The notes beneath the pieces are model-generated. The model searched no databases, was not told the origin of the DNA, and saw only the letters and a list, made by a program, of their open reading frames with translations. 13,219 nt of DNA from CAHJXF01 sp038254545. GTDB taxonomy: Bacteria > Pseudomonadota > Gammaproteobacteria > Burkholderiales > Burkholderiaceae_D. The DNA lies in assembly GCA_038254545.1 (NCBI GenBank), contig JBBSGB010000068.1, positions 1 through 13,219 of the forward strand. The letters are read 5' to 3'. Shown in pieces: positions 1 to 7,138 of the stretch (the stretch's first letter is position 1; the number at the start of each line of letters is the position of its first letter). The position numbers and the translations under genes are program-made.

Positions 1-100
1 CATTCGATGGTTCGAGGTCACCGAGACCCGCGGTCACGTTGCCGACGGAAAGATCGGGCACTGGCAGGTGACGATCAAGGTTGGCTTCACGCTGGAATAG
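1..100 (+). CDS. Dodecin, C-terminal part (gene enters from left edge)
   Basis: The frame beginning at base 2 is open from the window edge and reads IRWFEVTETRGHVADGKIGH, then a WQVTIKVGFTLE end and a TAG stop at 98-100. This matches the C-terminal half of dodecins, small (about 70 residue) proteins that assemble into hollow dodecamers and bind flavins, storing or buffering FMN and riboflavin in the cytoplasm. The RWFEV.ETRG segment contains the Trp that in known dodecins stacks against the flavin ring, and the final beta strand (VTIKVGF.LE) is typical. Only 32 residues are inside the window, so the start, promoter and full length cannot be judged. The family assignment is confident despite the truncation. 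Confidence 0.88.
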   Translation, partial: IRWFEVTETRGHVADGKIGHWQVTIKVGFTLE

Positions 101-117
101 GTCCGCGTAGCCCGAGG

Positions 118-141
118 CCTGGCGCTGTCGCCCACGCCAGG
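118..141 (+). terminator. Possible hairpin downstream of dodecin
   Basis: CCTGGCG at 118-124 pairs perfectly with CGCCAGG at 135-141 across a 10-base loop, 17 bases after the dodecin stop. No T-run follows, so this is not a classical intrinsic terminator. It could be an RNA 3'-end stabiliser or chance in GC-rich DNA. Confidence 0.25.
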
Positions 142-168
142 TCCGACTCTGTTGCCGATACGTGTCGT

Positions 169-186
169 CGCGAGCGGACGCTCGCG
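169..186 (+). terminator. Second GC-rich hairpin between dodecin and next gene
   Basis: CGCGAGC (169-175) and GCTCGCG (180-186) form a perfect 7-bp stem with a GGAC tetraloop. It is followed by only a few scattered T residues. It may end dodecin transcription or sit in the leader of the gene starting at 224. Confidence 0.3.
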
Positions 187-223
187 CGTTGTGCGTTGAC
201 TGAAACACCTTCGAAAGCATTCA

Positions 224-670
224 ATGAAACGCCTCGTGTGCATTGCCGCGCTGGCCGCGGTCGCCGTTCCGGTGTTCGCCTCCGACGTTTCCGGATCGCT
301 CAACATTAACCAGCCGGGTCTTTACGGTCGTATCAATATCGGGAATTTCCCTCCGCCCCAGGTGATCTACGCGCAACCCGTGCTGATCCAGCAGGTTCCA
401 GTTGCGCCGCAGCCCATCTATCTGCATGTGCCGCCCGGGCATGCGAAGAATTGGCGCAAGCATTGCGCGCGATACGACGCTTGCGGTCGCCCGGTCTACT
501 TCGTGCAGGAAGACTGGTATCGGAACGTCTATGTTCCGCAATATCGGGAACAACGCGGGGAGCACCGCGAACATAGAGGCGATGACGATCAGCGCGGCGA
601 CGATGATCATCGCGGCAAGAAGGACAAGCACGGCGGCGGCCGCGGTAAAGGCAACAAGCACGACGATTGA
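224..670 (+). CDS. Small exported protein with charged His/Asp/Lys/Gly-rich tail, function unknown
   Basis: This is a 148-residue protein. Residues 1-20 form a signal peptide (Lys-Arg start, Ala/Val-rich core, cleavage likely near VFA-S at 19/20), so the mature protein is probably periplasmic or secreted. The middle part (about 21-105) is rich in Pro, Ile, Val and Tyr, with a repeated hydrophobic pattern around PPPQVIYAQPVLIQQVPV. It contains two cysteines (81 and 87) in a block reading HAKNWRKHCARYDACGRPVY, which could form one disulfide. The last 40 residues are low-complexity and strongly charged (repeats of RGDDD, EHR, GKK and HGGG). Similar short exported proteins with a PPGHAKNW-like block occur in betaproteobacteria, but no function is known to me. 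A weak GAAAG ribosome site precedes ATG 224. The gene is convergent with the EAL remnant. Confidence 0.75.
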   Translation: MKRLVCIAALAAVAVPVFASDVSGSLNINQPGLYGRINIGNFPPPQVIYAQPVLIQQVPVAPQPIYLHVPPGHAKNWRKHCARYDACGRPVYFVQEDWYRNVYVPQYREQRGEHREHRGDDDQRGDDDHRGKKDKHGGGRGKGNKHDD

Positions 671-701
671 TCGGGAGGCACAGCGCCCCCAATACCGCGC
701 T

Positions 702-719
702 GTCAGGGCATCGCCTGAC
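702..719. terminator. Short hairpin between convergent genes
   Basis: GTCAGG (702-707) pairs with CCTGAC (714-719) across a 6-base loop, in the 60-base gap between the convergent exported-protein gene and EAL remnant. There is no real T-run on either strand. It is only a candidate bidirectional terminator. Confidence 0.25.
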
Positions 720-730
720 TTCGCGAGTGC

Positions 731-1120
731 TTAACCGACGAGCCGCATGTCGCTCGCCCTTCTCGCTTCGGCCGCCCACGGCGATATGCGCATCCAGCGG
801 GCGAGGTCGTCGACCGGCAATTTCTTCAGGTACGAGAGCGACGAATAGCCGGTGCCATAGTCGTCGATCGACAGCTTGCAACCGAGCGCGGAGAAGCGAT
901 CGAGATCGTCGAGGGCGTGGCTGGTGTCCTCCAGGTTCGCGCTCTCGGGGATCTCGAGCCACACCGATTCCGCCTTGCAGCCGTGCGCGTCGAGCATCTG
1001 CGCGAAGCGCGTGGGCAGTTCGGCGTTCATCAGGTCACGCGCCGAGATGTTGATCGACACGTTGATCGCCAGCCCCTCGCGATGCCACGCTGCGCATTGC
1101 GCGATGGCGTGGTCGAGCAC
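731..1120 (-). pseudogene. EAL-domain (c-di-GMP phosphodiesterase) remnant
   Basis: The reading frame carries a clear mid-to-late piece of an EAL domain: WVLDHAIAQCAAWHREGL, INVSINISARDL, VWLEIPESA and IDDYGTGYSSLSYLKKLPVD, in family order. EAL domains (about 240 residues) hydrolyse cyclic di-GMP. The piece is cut at both ends. Upstream, homology starts around 1130 and an in-frame TAG lies at 1178-1180, so the first strand with the catalytic Glu-x-Leu motif is absent. Downstream, similarity ends right after LPVDDL, where families continue with a KID.SFV block; here an unrelated ARWMRISPW... tail runs to TAA at 731. The conserved LEIT is LEIP here. No sensor or GGDEF part is nearby. It is almost certainly a non-functional relic of a larger signalling protein. 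Confidence 0.8.
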
Positions 1121-1244
1121 CCACAGGGCGCAGCGCGGGCAGATCGCCGACAGGAAGCGCCAGGACGGCGTCTCTCTCTAGCTGCAAACGGGATTTTGAA
1201 AAGAACGGGTTGCGGGTGGATCATCCGGTTTCCTGAAATGGAAT

Positions 1245-1250
1245 GGAGAG
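1245..1250 (+). promoter_or_regulatory. Ribosome binding site fixing the start at 1255
   Basis: GGAGAG lies 4 bases before ATG 1255. An in-frame ATG at 1243 has no such site, and its codon overlaps this one, so 1255 is the preferred start. Confidence 0.55.
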
Positions 1251-1254
1251 CCGC

Positions 1255-2082
1255 ATGAGCAATCTGGCCGCTTACGAACGTTTTCGCGAACTGCACGAAC
1301 GCGCGGGCGCGTTCATCATGCCCAATGCATGGGACGGCGCGTCGGCGGTGCTGTTGAAGCGCGCCGGCTTCGAGGCGCTGGGCAGTTCGTCGATCGCGAT
1401 CGCGTTCGCACTCGGCAGGCAGGATGGCCGGCACGCCGTGAGCCGCGAGGTCGCGGTGAGCAACGCGGCGCTGCTCGGCAATCTCACCGGATTGCCGGTC
1501 AATGGCGATCTCGAGGACGGCTTCGGGCCCGAGCCGGAGGACTGCGCGCTGACGGTTCGTGCCGCGATCGAAGCGGGTCTCGGCGGCCTCGGCATCGAGG
1601 ACACGACTGCAAATCCGGACGATCCGATCCACTCGTTCGATGCGGCGGTCGCGCGCGTGAAAGCCGCCGCGCAGGCCGCGCGCGGACGCATCCTGTTGAC
1701 GGGTCGCACCGATAACTTCATCAACGGTCGTGCGGACCTCGACGACACCATTCGCCGCCTCGTCGCATTCGCGGAAGCGGGTGCCGACGTGCTGTTCGCT
1801 CCGGGCTTGCCCGACCTGGACGCCATTCGCAAAGTCGTCAAGGCGGTTGCGCCCAAGCCCGTGAACGTGGTGGTCGGCCCGGCTTCGGGATTGGTGCCGC
1901 TCGCCACGTTGTCGGAGGCCGGCGTGAAGCGCGTGAGCCTGGGTGGATCGCTTTATCGGCGTTCGATGGCCGTGCTGGTCGATGCGGCCGAGGCATTGGC
2001 AAAAGGCGACATCGCATCGGCAGCGAAGGGAGTGCCGAGCAACGAGATCGCAGCGTTGCTGCCAGGCTACTTGGTCAAATAA
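1255..2082 (+). CDS. Isocitrate lyase/PEP mutase family protein
   Basis: This is a 275-residue TIM-barrel enzyme of the ICL/PEP mutase superfamily, cytoplasmic, probably Mg2+-dependent and acting on C-C or C-P bonds of an oxyacid. Visible family features are PNAWDGASA (23-31), the Ser triplet SSS (44-46), the metal-site block GDLEDGFG (84-91), GIEDTT (113-118), GRTDNF (150-155) and the C-terminal SLGGSLYRR (228-236). The KKCGH catalytic loop of true isocitrate lyase is absent, so it is not AceA. It resembles the large unassigned 'phosphonomutase-like' branch, which also includes 2-methylisocitrate lyase and oxaloacetate decarboxylase relatives. The substrate cannot be told from sequence, and no phosphonate genes are nearby. 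Length is normal. The DUF4197 gene follows after 48 bases on the same strand and may be cotranscribed. Confidence 0.9.
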   Translation: MSNLAAYERFRELHERAGAFIMPNAWDGASAVLLKRAGFEALGSSSIAIAFALGRQDGRHAVSREVAVSNAALLGNLTGLPVNGDLEDGFGPEPEDCALTVRAAIEAGLGGLGIEDTTANPDDPIHSFDAAVARVKAAAQAARGRILLTGRTDNFINGRADLDDTIRRLVAFAEAGADVLFAPGLPDLDAIRKVVKAVAPKPVNVVVGPASGLVPLATLSEAGVKRVSLGGSLYRRSMAVLVDAAEALAKGDIASAAKGVPSNEIAALLPGYLVK

Positions 2083-2130
2083 GAGTCCCTGTTCCGGCAC
2101 CGTCGCGACGATCGATGATCAGGAGCTGTC

Positions 2131-2784
2131 ATGTTACTTCGTACCGTGCTCGTTGCCATATCGCTCACGCTCGGCTCGCCTGCCTTTGCGCAGGTTTCCG
2201 CGCAGTCCTCAGGGCTGGTTTCGGGGAACGCCCTCAAGGAGATGCTGGGCAAGGCATCCGACAGTGCGCTCGATCGATTGTCCAGGCCCGGCGCGTTCTC
2301 GGCTGATGACTCGATTCGCATCGCGTTGCCCGGAGCGGGCAAGGGCGTCGGCGATTTGATGACCATGGCGAGCAAGGCCGGCCTGACCGGTGACATCAAC
2401 GGCAGTCTCAATCGGGCAGCCGAAGCGGCTGCAAGCCAGGCCAAGCCGATCTTTCGCGCGGCGATCAACAAGGTCTCGTTCAGTGACGCCGTGGGCATCC
2501 TTCGCGGCGGCAATACCGGCGCCACCGACTACCTGAAGAAGAGCACCGGCGGCGAGATCAGGGCGAAGCTGCTGCCGCTGATTCGGGCGGCGCTCGAGAA
2601 GACCGGCGTGCTCAAGCAGGCCTCGCAACTGAAGGCCTTCGGCATTGATGAGGCGAAGTTGATCGACTACGTAGCGGGCAAGACCTCGGACGGCATCTTC
2701 ACCTACGTCGGCCGCGAGGAAACCAAGGCACGGCAGGATCCGATAGGAACGGCAGGAGCGCTATTGAAGGGGCTGAAGTTCTGA
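2131..2784 (+). CDS. Exported DUF4197 domain protein
   Basis: This is a 217-residue protein. Residues 1-20 are a signal peptide ending in the AFA cleavage motif, so the product is likely periplasmic. The rest matches the DUF4197 family over its full length: ALKEMLGKASDSALDRLS, a GVGDLM...KAGLTGDINGSLNRAAE block, AINKVSFSDAVGILRGG, ATDYLK and the C-terminal TSDGIFTYVGREE segment leading to KGLKF. The family is widespread in Proteobacteria, mostly helical, and has no assigned function. Start ATG 2131 is supported by AGGAG at 2120-2124. It ends 19 bases from the convergent ndh gene. I infer no link to the ICL-family gene beyond shared direction. Confidence 0.9.
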   Translation: MLLRTVLVAISLTLGSPAFAQVSAQSSGLVSGNALKEMLGKASDSALDRLSRPGAFSADDSIRIALPGAGKGVGDLMTMASKAGLTGDINGSLNRAAEAAASQAKPIFRAAINKVSFSDAVGILRGGNTGATDYLKKSTGGEIRAKLLPLIRAALEKTGVLKQASQLKAFGIDEAKLIDYVAGKTSDGIFTYVGREETKARQDPIGTAGALLKGLKF

Positions 2785-2803
2785 GTTGCGCGCGGTCGAA
2801 GCG

Positions 2804-4180
2804 TCAATGCAGCTTGACGCGAGGCTCGGTACGGCGCGTGATCATGCGCGCAAGGGTATCGAGCGCGACCTTCCAGTAGCCGTGCAGCGCAAGCTCGTGC
2901 ATCTTGTAGAGCGACAGATACATGATGCGTGCGAACCAGCCGTCGACCCACAGCGTGCTTTTCGAAAGTCCCCGCGCGAGGCCGCTCATCAGATTGCCGA
3001 CGGTCGAATACTCGCCCAGCGAAATCAGCGAGCCGAAATCGCGGTAGTGCCAATCGGTCAGCGGTCGTCCTGCCAGGCGCCGCGCGATCTGACCGACCAT
3101 GTGCGACGCCTGCTGGTGGGCTGCCTGCGCGCGTGGCGGGATGGTCTGGCCTTGCCGGCCGATCCACGGGCACGCCGCGCAGTCACCGATCGCGAAGATG
3201 TTGTCGTCGCGTGTCGTCTGCAGGGTAGTGCGCACCACCAGTTGATGCGCCCGATTGGTTTCGAGCCCGTCGAAATGCTCGAGCACTTCGGAGGCCTTCA
3301 CGCCGGCGGCCCACACCACGAGCTCGGCGGGGATCACTTCGCCGTCCGCGAGTTTTACGCCTTCGGCAATCACCTCGGCAACGCGCGCGGAGGTGCGTAC
3401 CTGCACGCCGAGATCGGCCAGCAGCCGACTCACCGCCGCGGACAATCGCTCGGGCAGCGCCGGCAGGATGCGATCGGCGGCTTCGATCACGATCAGCCGG
3501 ATGTCGTTCTCCGCGTCGATGCGGTCGAGGCCGAACGAGACGAGCACCCGCGTGGTGTTGCGCAGCTCGGCGGCCAGCTCGACGCCGGTGGCGCCGGCGC
3601 CGATGATCGCGACATGTAGTTGCCCCGGATGCAATGGCCCGGCCTGCGAATGAGCACGGATGCAGGCGTTGACCAGGCGTCGGTGAAAGCGTTCGGCCTG
3701 GCTCGCGTCGTCCAGCGAGATCGCGTGGTCGGCAACGCCGGGGGTGCCGAAGTCGTTGGTCAGGCTGCCGATCGCAACCACCAGCGTGTCGTAGGGGATG
3801 GCTCGCGCGCCGGCGACTTCCTCCTGCCCGTGGTCCACGAAAGGCGCGACATGCACGAGACGGGCGGCGCGATCGACATGGGTGGCCTCGCCGATGCGAT
3901 AGCTGAAGTGATGCCAGTGCGATTGCGCGAGGTAGTCGGTCTGATGAACGCCGACATCCATGCTGCCGGCTGCGATTTCGTGCAGGTGCGGCTTCCAGAA
4001 ATGTGTGCGCTCCTTTTCGATCAGCGTGACGTGCGCGCGACGCTTTTTGCCGAGCGTGTCGCCCAGGCGCGTTGCCAGTTCGAGGCCGCCGGCGCCGCCG
4101 CCGATGATGACGATGCGATGCAGGCCGGTTTCGCTTTGCTCGAGCGTGGCACTGCGAGGATTGGCGACGAGCGCAGACAC
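2804..4180 (-). CDS. ndh: Type II NADH dehydrogenase (FAD-dependent NADH:quinone oxidoreductase)
   Basis: This is a 458-residue single-subunit, non-proton-pumping enzyme that oxidises NADH and reduces membrane quinone. The FAD-binding Rossmann motif GGGAGG is at 27-32 (after HRIVII), and the NADH-binding motif GAGATGVELAAEL at 194-206. The second FAD contact FAIGDCAACP is at 329-338, followed by PPRAQAAHQQASH (348-360). The C-terminal part (about 405-445, WFARIMYLSLYKMHELALHG) is amphipathic to hydrophobic and is the usual membrane-attachment region. The whole sequence closely resembles Burkholderiales NDH-2. The start is a GTG at 4180; no strong ribosome site is visible, and the frame is open further upstream, so the exact start is uncertain. 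A dctA remnant lies 58 bases upstream. The 3' end is convergent with the DUF4197 gene. Confidence 0.93.
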   Translation of the reverse strand: MSALVANPRSATLEQSETGLHRIVIIGGGAGGLELATRLGDTLGKKRRAHVTLIEKERTHFWKPHLHEIAAGSMDVGVHQTDYLAQSHWHHFSYRIGEATHVDRAARLVHVAPFVDHGQEEVAGARAIPYDTLVVAIGSLTNDFGTPGVADHAISLDDASQAERFHRRLVNACIRAHSQAGPLHPGQLHVAIIGAGATGVELAAELRNTTRVLVSFGLDRIDAENDIRLIVIEAADRILPALPERLSAAVSRLLADLGVQVRTSARVAEVIAEGVKLADGEVIPAELVVWAAGVKASEVLEHFDGLETNRAHQLVVRTTLQTTRDDNIFAIGDCAACPWIGRQGQTIPPRAQAAHQQASHMVGQIARRLAGRPLTDWHYRDFGSLISLGEYSTVGNLMSGLARGLSKSTLWVDGWFARIMYLSLYKMHELALHGYWKVALDTLARMITRRTEPRVKLH

Positions 4181-4238
4181 GGCCGGATCGCTCAGCGTAA
4201 AAGCGAAGTTGCGACTGCCGTTGCGGGCGCGTACCGCG

Positions 4239-4376
4239 TCACACGGCAGGCTTCGCGATGGTTGCGTCGAGGACTTGTTCGGGCTCGTCGGCCTCGGCCT
4301 CGGTTTCGCGGTTGAGAATCACCTGCAAGTAGAGCGATTTGTAGAGCGGACGCTTGCCGGTTGCGACGTGATCCAT
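4239..4376 (-). pseudogene. dctA: dctA remnant: N-terminal start joined in frame to a short hydrophilic tail
   Basis: A 45-codon frame starts with ATG 4376 behind a G-rich ribosome site (GGGGGG, bases 4383-4388). It opens MDHVATGKRPLYKSLYLQVI. The piece RPLYKSLYLQVI is the characteristic N-terminus of DctA, the C4-dicarboxylate:cation symporter (normally about 430-450 residues with 8 or more membrane helices), which continues there with a hydrophobic first helix. Here it passes straight into LNRETEAEADEPEQVLDA and ends at TGA 4239. The tail is acidic and hydrophilic, like the variable cytoplasmic C-termini of DctA. I infer an internal in-frame deletion that removed all transmembrane segments; the N-terminal match is firm, the C-terminal origin is a guess. 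It cannot transport anything. The gene sits between the molybdo-enzyme and ndh in the same direction. Confidence 0.6.
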
Positions 4377-4468
4377 CAGAGCCCCCCGTTTGCGAATGCG
4401 CCTTCGATGCGTCGTTGATGCGGCTGCCGGTCCGGCGTTCGACTCGCGTCGCTATGACGCGCCGATGT

Positions 4469-5245
4469 TCAGATGCCCGCGTACCACTCGTAACCCTGAT
4501 CCTCCCAATAGCCGCCCTTGCCGCCGGCGATCTTCTCGAAGCTATCGACCAGTTCGATACGCATGACGTACTTGGCCATCTTGTAGCCCAACTGGCGCTC
4601 GACCCGCACGCGCAGCGGCGCGCCATTGGCGATCGGCAGCGTCTTGTCGTTGAGCTCGTAGGCGAGGATGGTCTGGGGATGAAAGGCATCCTCCATATCG
4701 ATGCTTTCGTAATAGAAGCTGCTGCCATCCATCTCCATCGGATCGGCGCAATGGAACACCACGTAGCGCGCCGCGGGCTTGGGTTTCACGGTCTCGAGCA
4801 ACGCGCCCAGACGTGCGCCTTTCCATTTGCCGATGGCACTCCAACCTTCGACACAATCGTGGCGGGTGATCTGGGTTCGGTTCGGCAGCGCGCGCACTTG
4901 CGCGAGCGAGAGGCTGGCCGCTTGCTCGACCAGCCCGCTCACTTCCAAGCGATATTCGTTGAAGCCGCTCTCCGCAAGCGCGGCATATTTCGGATTGCGT
5001 GGCATCGCCGTTCCGTTGCTGCGAAATTGCGGCGACAGGTCGGCCTCACTGAATTCCTCGGCCATCGACTTGCGCGTGAGGACGAGACGCTGCGCCGCGT
5101 GGCTGACGGATTCGCCGGCGCCGAGAACCTTCGAACCCCATGACGATTGCGACACGCGGTCGCAGCCCGCGAGCAGCGCCGCTCCGGCGCCTCCGACGGC
5201 ACGCGTGAGCCATTGGCGACGTGTCAGCTTGCTGGATTGGCTCAT
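4469..5245 (-). CDS. Tat-exported molybdopterin-dependent oxidoreductase (sulfite oxidase/YedY-like)
   Basis: This is a 258-residue protein of the sulfite oxidase molybdopterin-binding fold. The N-terminus has a twin-arginine signal (TRRQWL, Arg 9-10, then an Ala/Gly-rich stretch) ending in LLAGC, so Cys28 could be lipid-modified and the enzyme anchored outside the inner membrane. The molybdenum-ligating Cys is Cys131 in TRHDCVEGWSAIGKWKG. Other family blocks are VVFHCADPM (162-170), YYESIDMEDA (178-187), LAYELND (194-200), GAPLRVRVERQLGYKMAKYV (208-227) and the C-terminal GYWEDQGYEWYAG. ATG 5245 overlaps the stop of the upstream cytochrome b gene (ATGA), and AGGAAAGAG lies just before it. 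The partner cytochrome presumably exchanges electrons with it. The true substrate is unknown; sulfite, sulfoxides and others are possible. A longer open frame upstream is not part of the protein. Confidence 0.9.
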   Translation of the reverse strand: MSQSSKLTRRQWLTRAVGGAGAALLAGCDRVSQSSWGSKVLGAGESVSHAAQRLVLTRKSMAEEFSEADLSPQFRSNGTAMPRNPKYAALAESGFNEYRLEVSGLVEQAASLSLAQVRALPNRTQITRHDCVEGWSAIGKWKGARLGALLETVKPKPAARYVVFHCADPMEMDGSSFYYESIDMEDAFHPQTILAYELNDKTLPIANGAPLRVRVERQLGYKMAKYVMRIELVDSFEKIAGGKGGYWEDQGYEWYAGI

Positions 5246-6153
5246 GGCTCTTTCCTCGCACTTGCGTCCGGCGTATCGACTGGCGCCGTGACCCTCCCAG
5301 TGACTCTGTATCGTCCGGTGATCATAGACCGCAGATTGTTCCAGAGCCCGCTGATGATGACTTCGAACACGTGGACCAGGACGAAGGCGACGATCAGCCA
5401 CGCAGCGATGAAGTGCAGGGTCCGCGCCGATTGCCGGCCGCCGAACAGATCGACCCAACCGGTGATGGCGGTATCGAGGCCGGGCGACATCCCCAGTCCC
5501 ATCAGGATCGTCAGCGGCAGCAGCACGAAGATCACCACCAGGTACGCCAGCTTCTGCAGCACGTTGTAATGCTTGGCCGCCTCCCCGGCAGGGTGCTTGA
5601 ACTTGAGGTGATCGACGATCGACTGCCCGATGGTGCGCAATTCCGGCTGGCGCGGCGTGAGGTCGCGTGACAGGTGGCGGCTCGCGATCGAATAAGCGAT
5701 ATAGCAGAGGCCGTTGACGAGCAGGACCCACGCGAAGAAGAAGTGCCAGCGGCGCGCCATCGACAACCACTGATCGCTGGGGATCGTGAGCCAGGACGGA
5801 AAGCCACGCGCGGTCAGATCGCCTTCGCTGTTGTTGGAAGCGCCGAGGAAGCCGGTGGTATCGAATGCGTGCCCGAAGATTCGCGTGACGCCGGCAGCCG
5901 TGTCCCCGTCGGCATCGTCTTCGCTTCGCATTTCCACGATCGGCGGCTTGCCGTTGTACGACGACTTGCCCCAATAGAGCGCGGGGTGGGCGTTGAAGAT
6001 GTTCAGGCCGCTCATGAGCAGGATCGTCAGAACGAATACGTTGATCCAGTGCATGATGCGCACCGGCAAGCGGTGGCGATAGTAGAGATAGCCGCTGTTG
6101 TCGTCGTGCGCGCGGACGGGACTTGACGCGGGCTGGGATTGCGCTTCCATCAT
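5242..6153 (-). CDS. Cytochrome b561-like membrane protein, partner of the molybdo-enzyme
   Basis: This is a 303-residue di-haem cytochrome b-type protein with four predicted helices (about 34-51, 137-155, 202-220 and 246-265). Candidate haem ligands are His35 (IMHWINVF), His137 (RRWHFFF), His247 (RTLHFIAAW) and His261 (LVHVFEV). Between helices 1 and 2 lies a long hydrophilic stretch (about 55-135) that includes a GVTRIFGHAFDTTGFLGASN segment; this is typical of the subgroup paired with periplasmic molybdo-enzymes. It would carry electrons between the membrane quinone pool and the neighbouring enzyme. The gene overlaps the molybdo-enzyme gene by 4 bases, implying translational coupling. I chose ATG 6153 because AGGAGA sits just ahead; an upstream in-frame codon at 6204 would add 17 residues without a ribosome site. 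Confidence 0.9.
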   Translation of the reverse strand: MMEAQSQPASSPVRAHDDNSGYLYYRHRLPVRIMHWINVFVLTILLMSGLNIFNAHPALYWGKSSYNGKPPIVEMRSEDDADGDTAAGVTRIFGHAFDTTGFLGASNNSEGDLTARGFPSWLTIPSDQWLSMARRWHFFFAWVLLVNGLCYIAYSIASRHLSRDLTPRQPELRTIGQSIVDHLKFKHPAGEAAKHYNVLQKLAYLVVIFVLLPLTILMGLGMSPGLDTAITGWVDLFGGRQSARTLHFIAAWLIVAFVLVHVFEVIISGLWNNLRSMITGRYRVTGRVTAPVDTPDASARKEP

Positions 6154-6158
6154 TCCGA

Positions 6159-6164
6159 TCTCCT
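6159..6164 (-). promoter_or_regulatory. Ribosome binding site for the cytochrome b gene
   Basis: On the minus strand AGGAGA lies 5 bases before ATG 6153. A second ATG follows immediately (6150), so initiation could occur at either. The site argues against the longer 6204 start. Confidence 0.65.
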
Positions 6165-6239
6165 GATGCGCTCTTGGTACCGCGAGCGAGTCGAGCAGTT
6201 GCATTTAGCCCTGAATTGCGACGCGACGACAACGTTTTT

Positions 6240-7070
6240 TTAGGGCTTCGCCGAGTTCTCCATCGACGCAGGATCTCCAAGCGCCTCGCGAACCGCAGCG
6301 ATGAATTCGTCAGGACGATCGACATGCACCCAGTGACCCGCATCGCGAATCTCCACGAAGCGGGCCTTCGGGAAATAATTGCTGAACAGCTTGCGATCAT
6401 CGGCCGACACATAGTCGGAACGCGCAGCAGTGATCAAGGTCGTCGGGCCGCTGAAGGTCTTGCCGTCGAGCGCGCTCGGGAATGCGCCGATCTCGCTCAT
6501 CGCCGCCGACAACGCAGGCAGGTTGATGCGCCAGTCGTATTGCTCGTTGTGGCGAACCAGATTCTGCATCAGGAAGCCCACTGTACCGGGGTCGTGTATG
6601 TCCTGGCTCAACGCGCGCTGCACTTCATCGCGACTGGTTGCGGCCACCGTGTCGATGCCGCGCATCGCCTGCGTGTATGACGAAAAATGATCGCCGTACG
6701 AAATCGGAGCGATGTCCACGACGATCAGGCGACCTAAGCGTTGCGGCCCGGTCAGTGAGAGCGTCATCGCCACCTTGCCGCCCATGCTGTGCCCGAGCAC
6801 ATCGGGCTTCTGCAAGTCGAGCCGGTCGAACAGCGCAACCACGTCTTCGGCCATCTCGGCATAAGCCATCGTCGCGGCCCACGGCGAGTTGCCGTGATTG
6901 CGCAGGTCCACGGTGAAGACGCGATGCCGATCGGATAGTGCGCGCGCGATGCGGCGCCAGTTGGTGCTCGAGCCGAACAGGCCGTGCAGCACCACGACCG
7001 GCGAACCATCACCGAATTGTTCGTACGCGAGCTCCAGAGCGGAGCTGGCAGCGGGCTTGATGACCGTCAT
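6240..7070 (-). CDS. Alpha/beta hydrolase, YbfF-like esterase
   Basis: This is a 276-residue cytoplasmic alpha/beta hydrolase (no signal peptide). The oxyanion-hole motif is LHGLFGS (28-34). VDLRNHGNSPW (54-64) is the strand 4 block typical of YbfF-type esterases. The nucleophile elbow GHSMGG puts Ser at 95, and the catalytic His is 246 in AGHWVHVDRP. The DIAP block (Asp119) matches the position proposed for the acid in E. coli YbfF; an alternative acid is the Asp in ARSDYVS (219). YbfF hydrolyses short- to medium-chain acyl esters including acyl-CoA in vitro; its physiological substrate is unclear. ATG 7070 is chosen because homology begins there; an in-frame GTG lies a little upstream and the ribosome site is weak. 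It ends 86 bases before the cytochrome b start and follows the sugar dehydrogenase by 68 bases. Confidence 0.9.
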   Translation of the reverse strand: MTVIKPAASSALELAYEQFGDGSPVVVLHGLFGSSTNWRRIARALSDRHRVFTVDLRNHGNSPWAATMAYAEMAEDVVALFDRLDLQKPDVLGHSMGGKVAMTLSLTGPQRLGRLIVVDIAPISYGDHFSSYTQAMRGIDTVAATSRDEVQRALSQDIHDPGTVGFLMQNLVRHNEQYDWRINLPALSAAMSEIGAFPSALDGKTFSGPTTLITAARSDYVSADDRKLFSNYFPKARFVEIRDAGHWVHVDRPDEFIAAVREALGDPASMENSAKP

Positions 7071-7138
7071 GTGAGGCGCGTCCGGTTGAACCGACACGCC
7101 GCACTTTACTGCCGGATTCGATATCGTTGCGCCGATAT

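Noticed and set aside
2786..4315. Plus-strand frames opposite ndh
   Set aside because: The minus-strand frame carries both dinucleotide-binding motifs and full NDH-2 similarity; the plus frames have none.
6180..6235. Possible promoter (TTGTCG, 18 bases, CTAAAT) ahead of the cytochrome b gene
   Set aside because: The -10 match is weak (only the last three bases fit), so it was not listed as a feature.
5246..6412. Upstream extension of the molybdo-enzyme frame (647 codons in total)
   Set aside because: The extra part overlaps the cytochrome b gene out of frame and has no motifs. The Tat signal and ribosome site place the start at 5245, so this is not a fusion protein.
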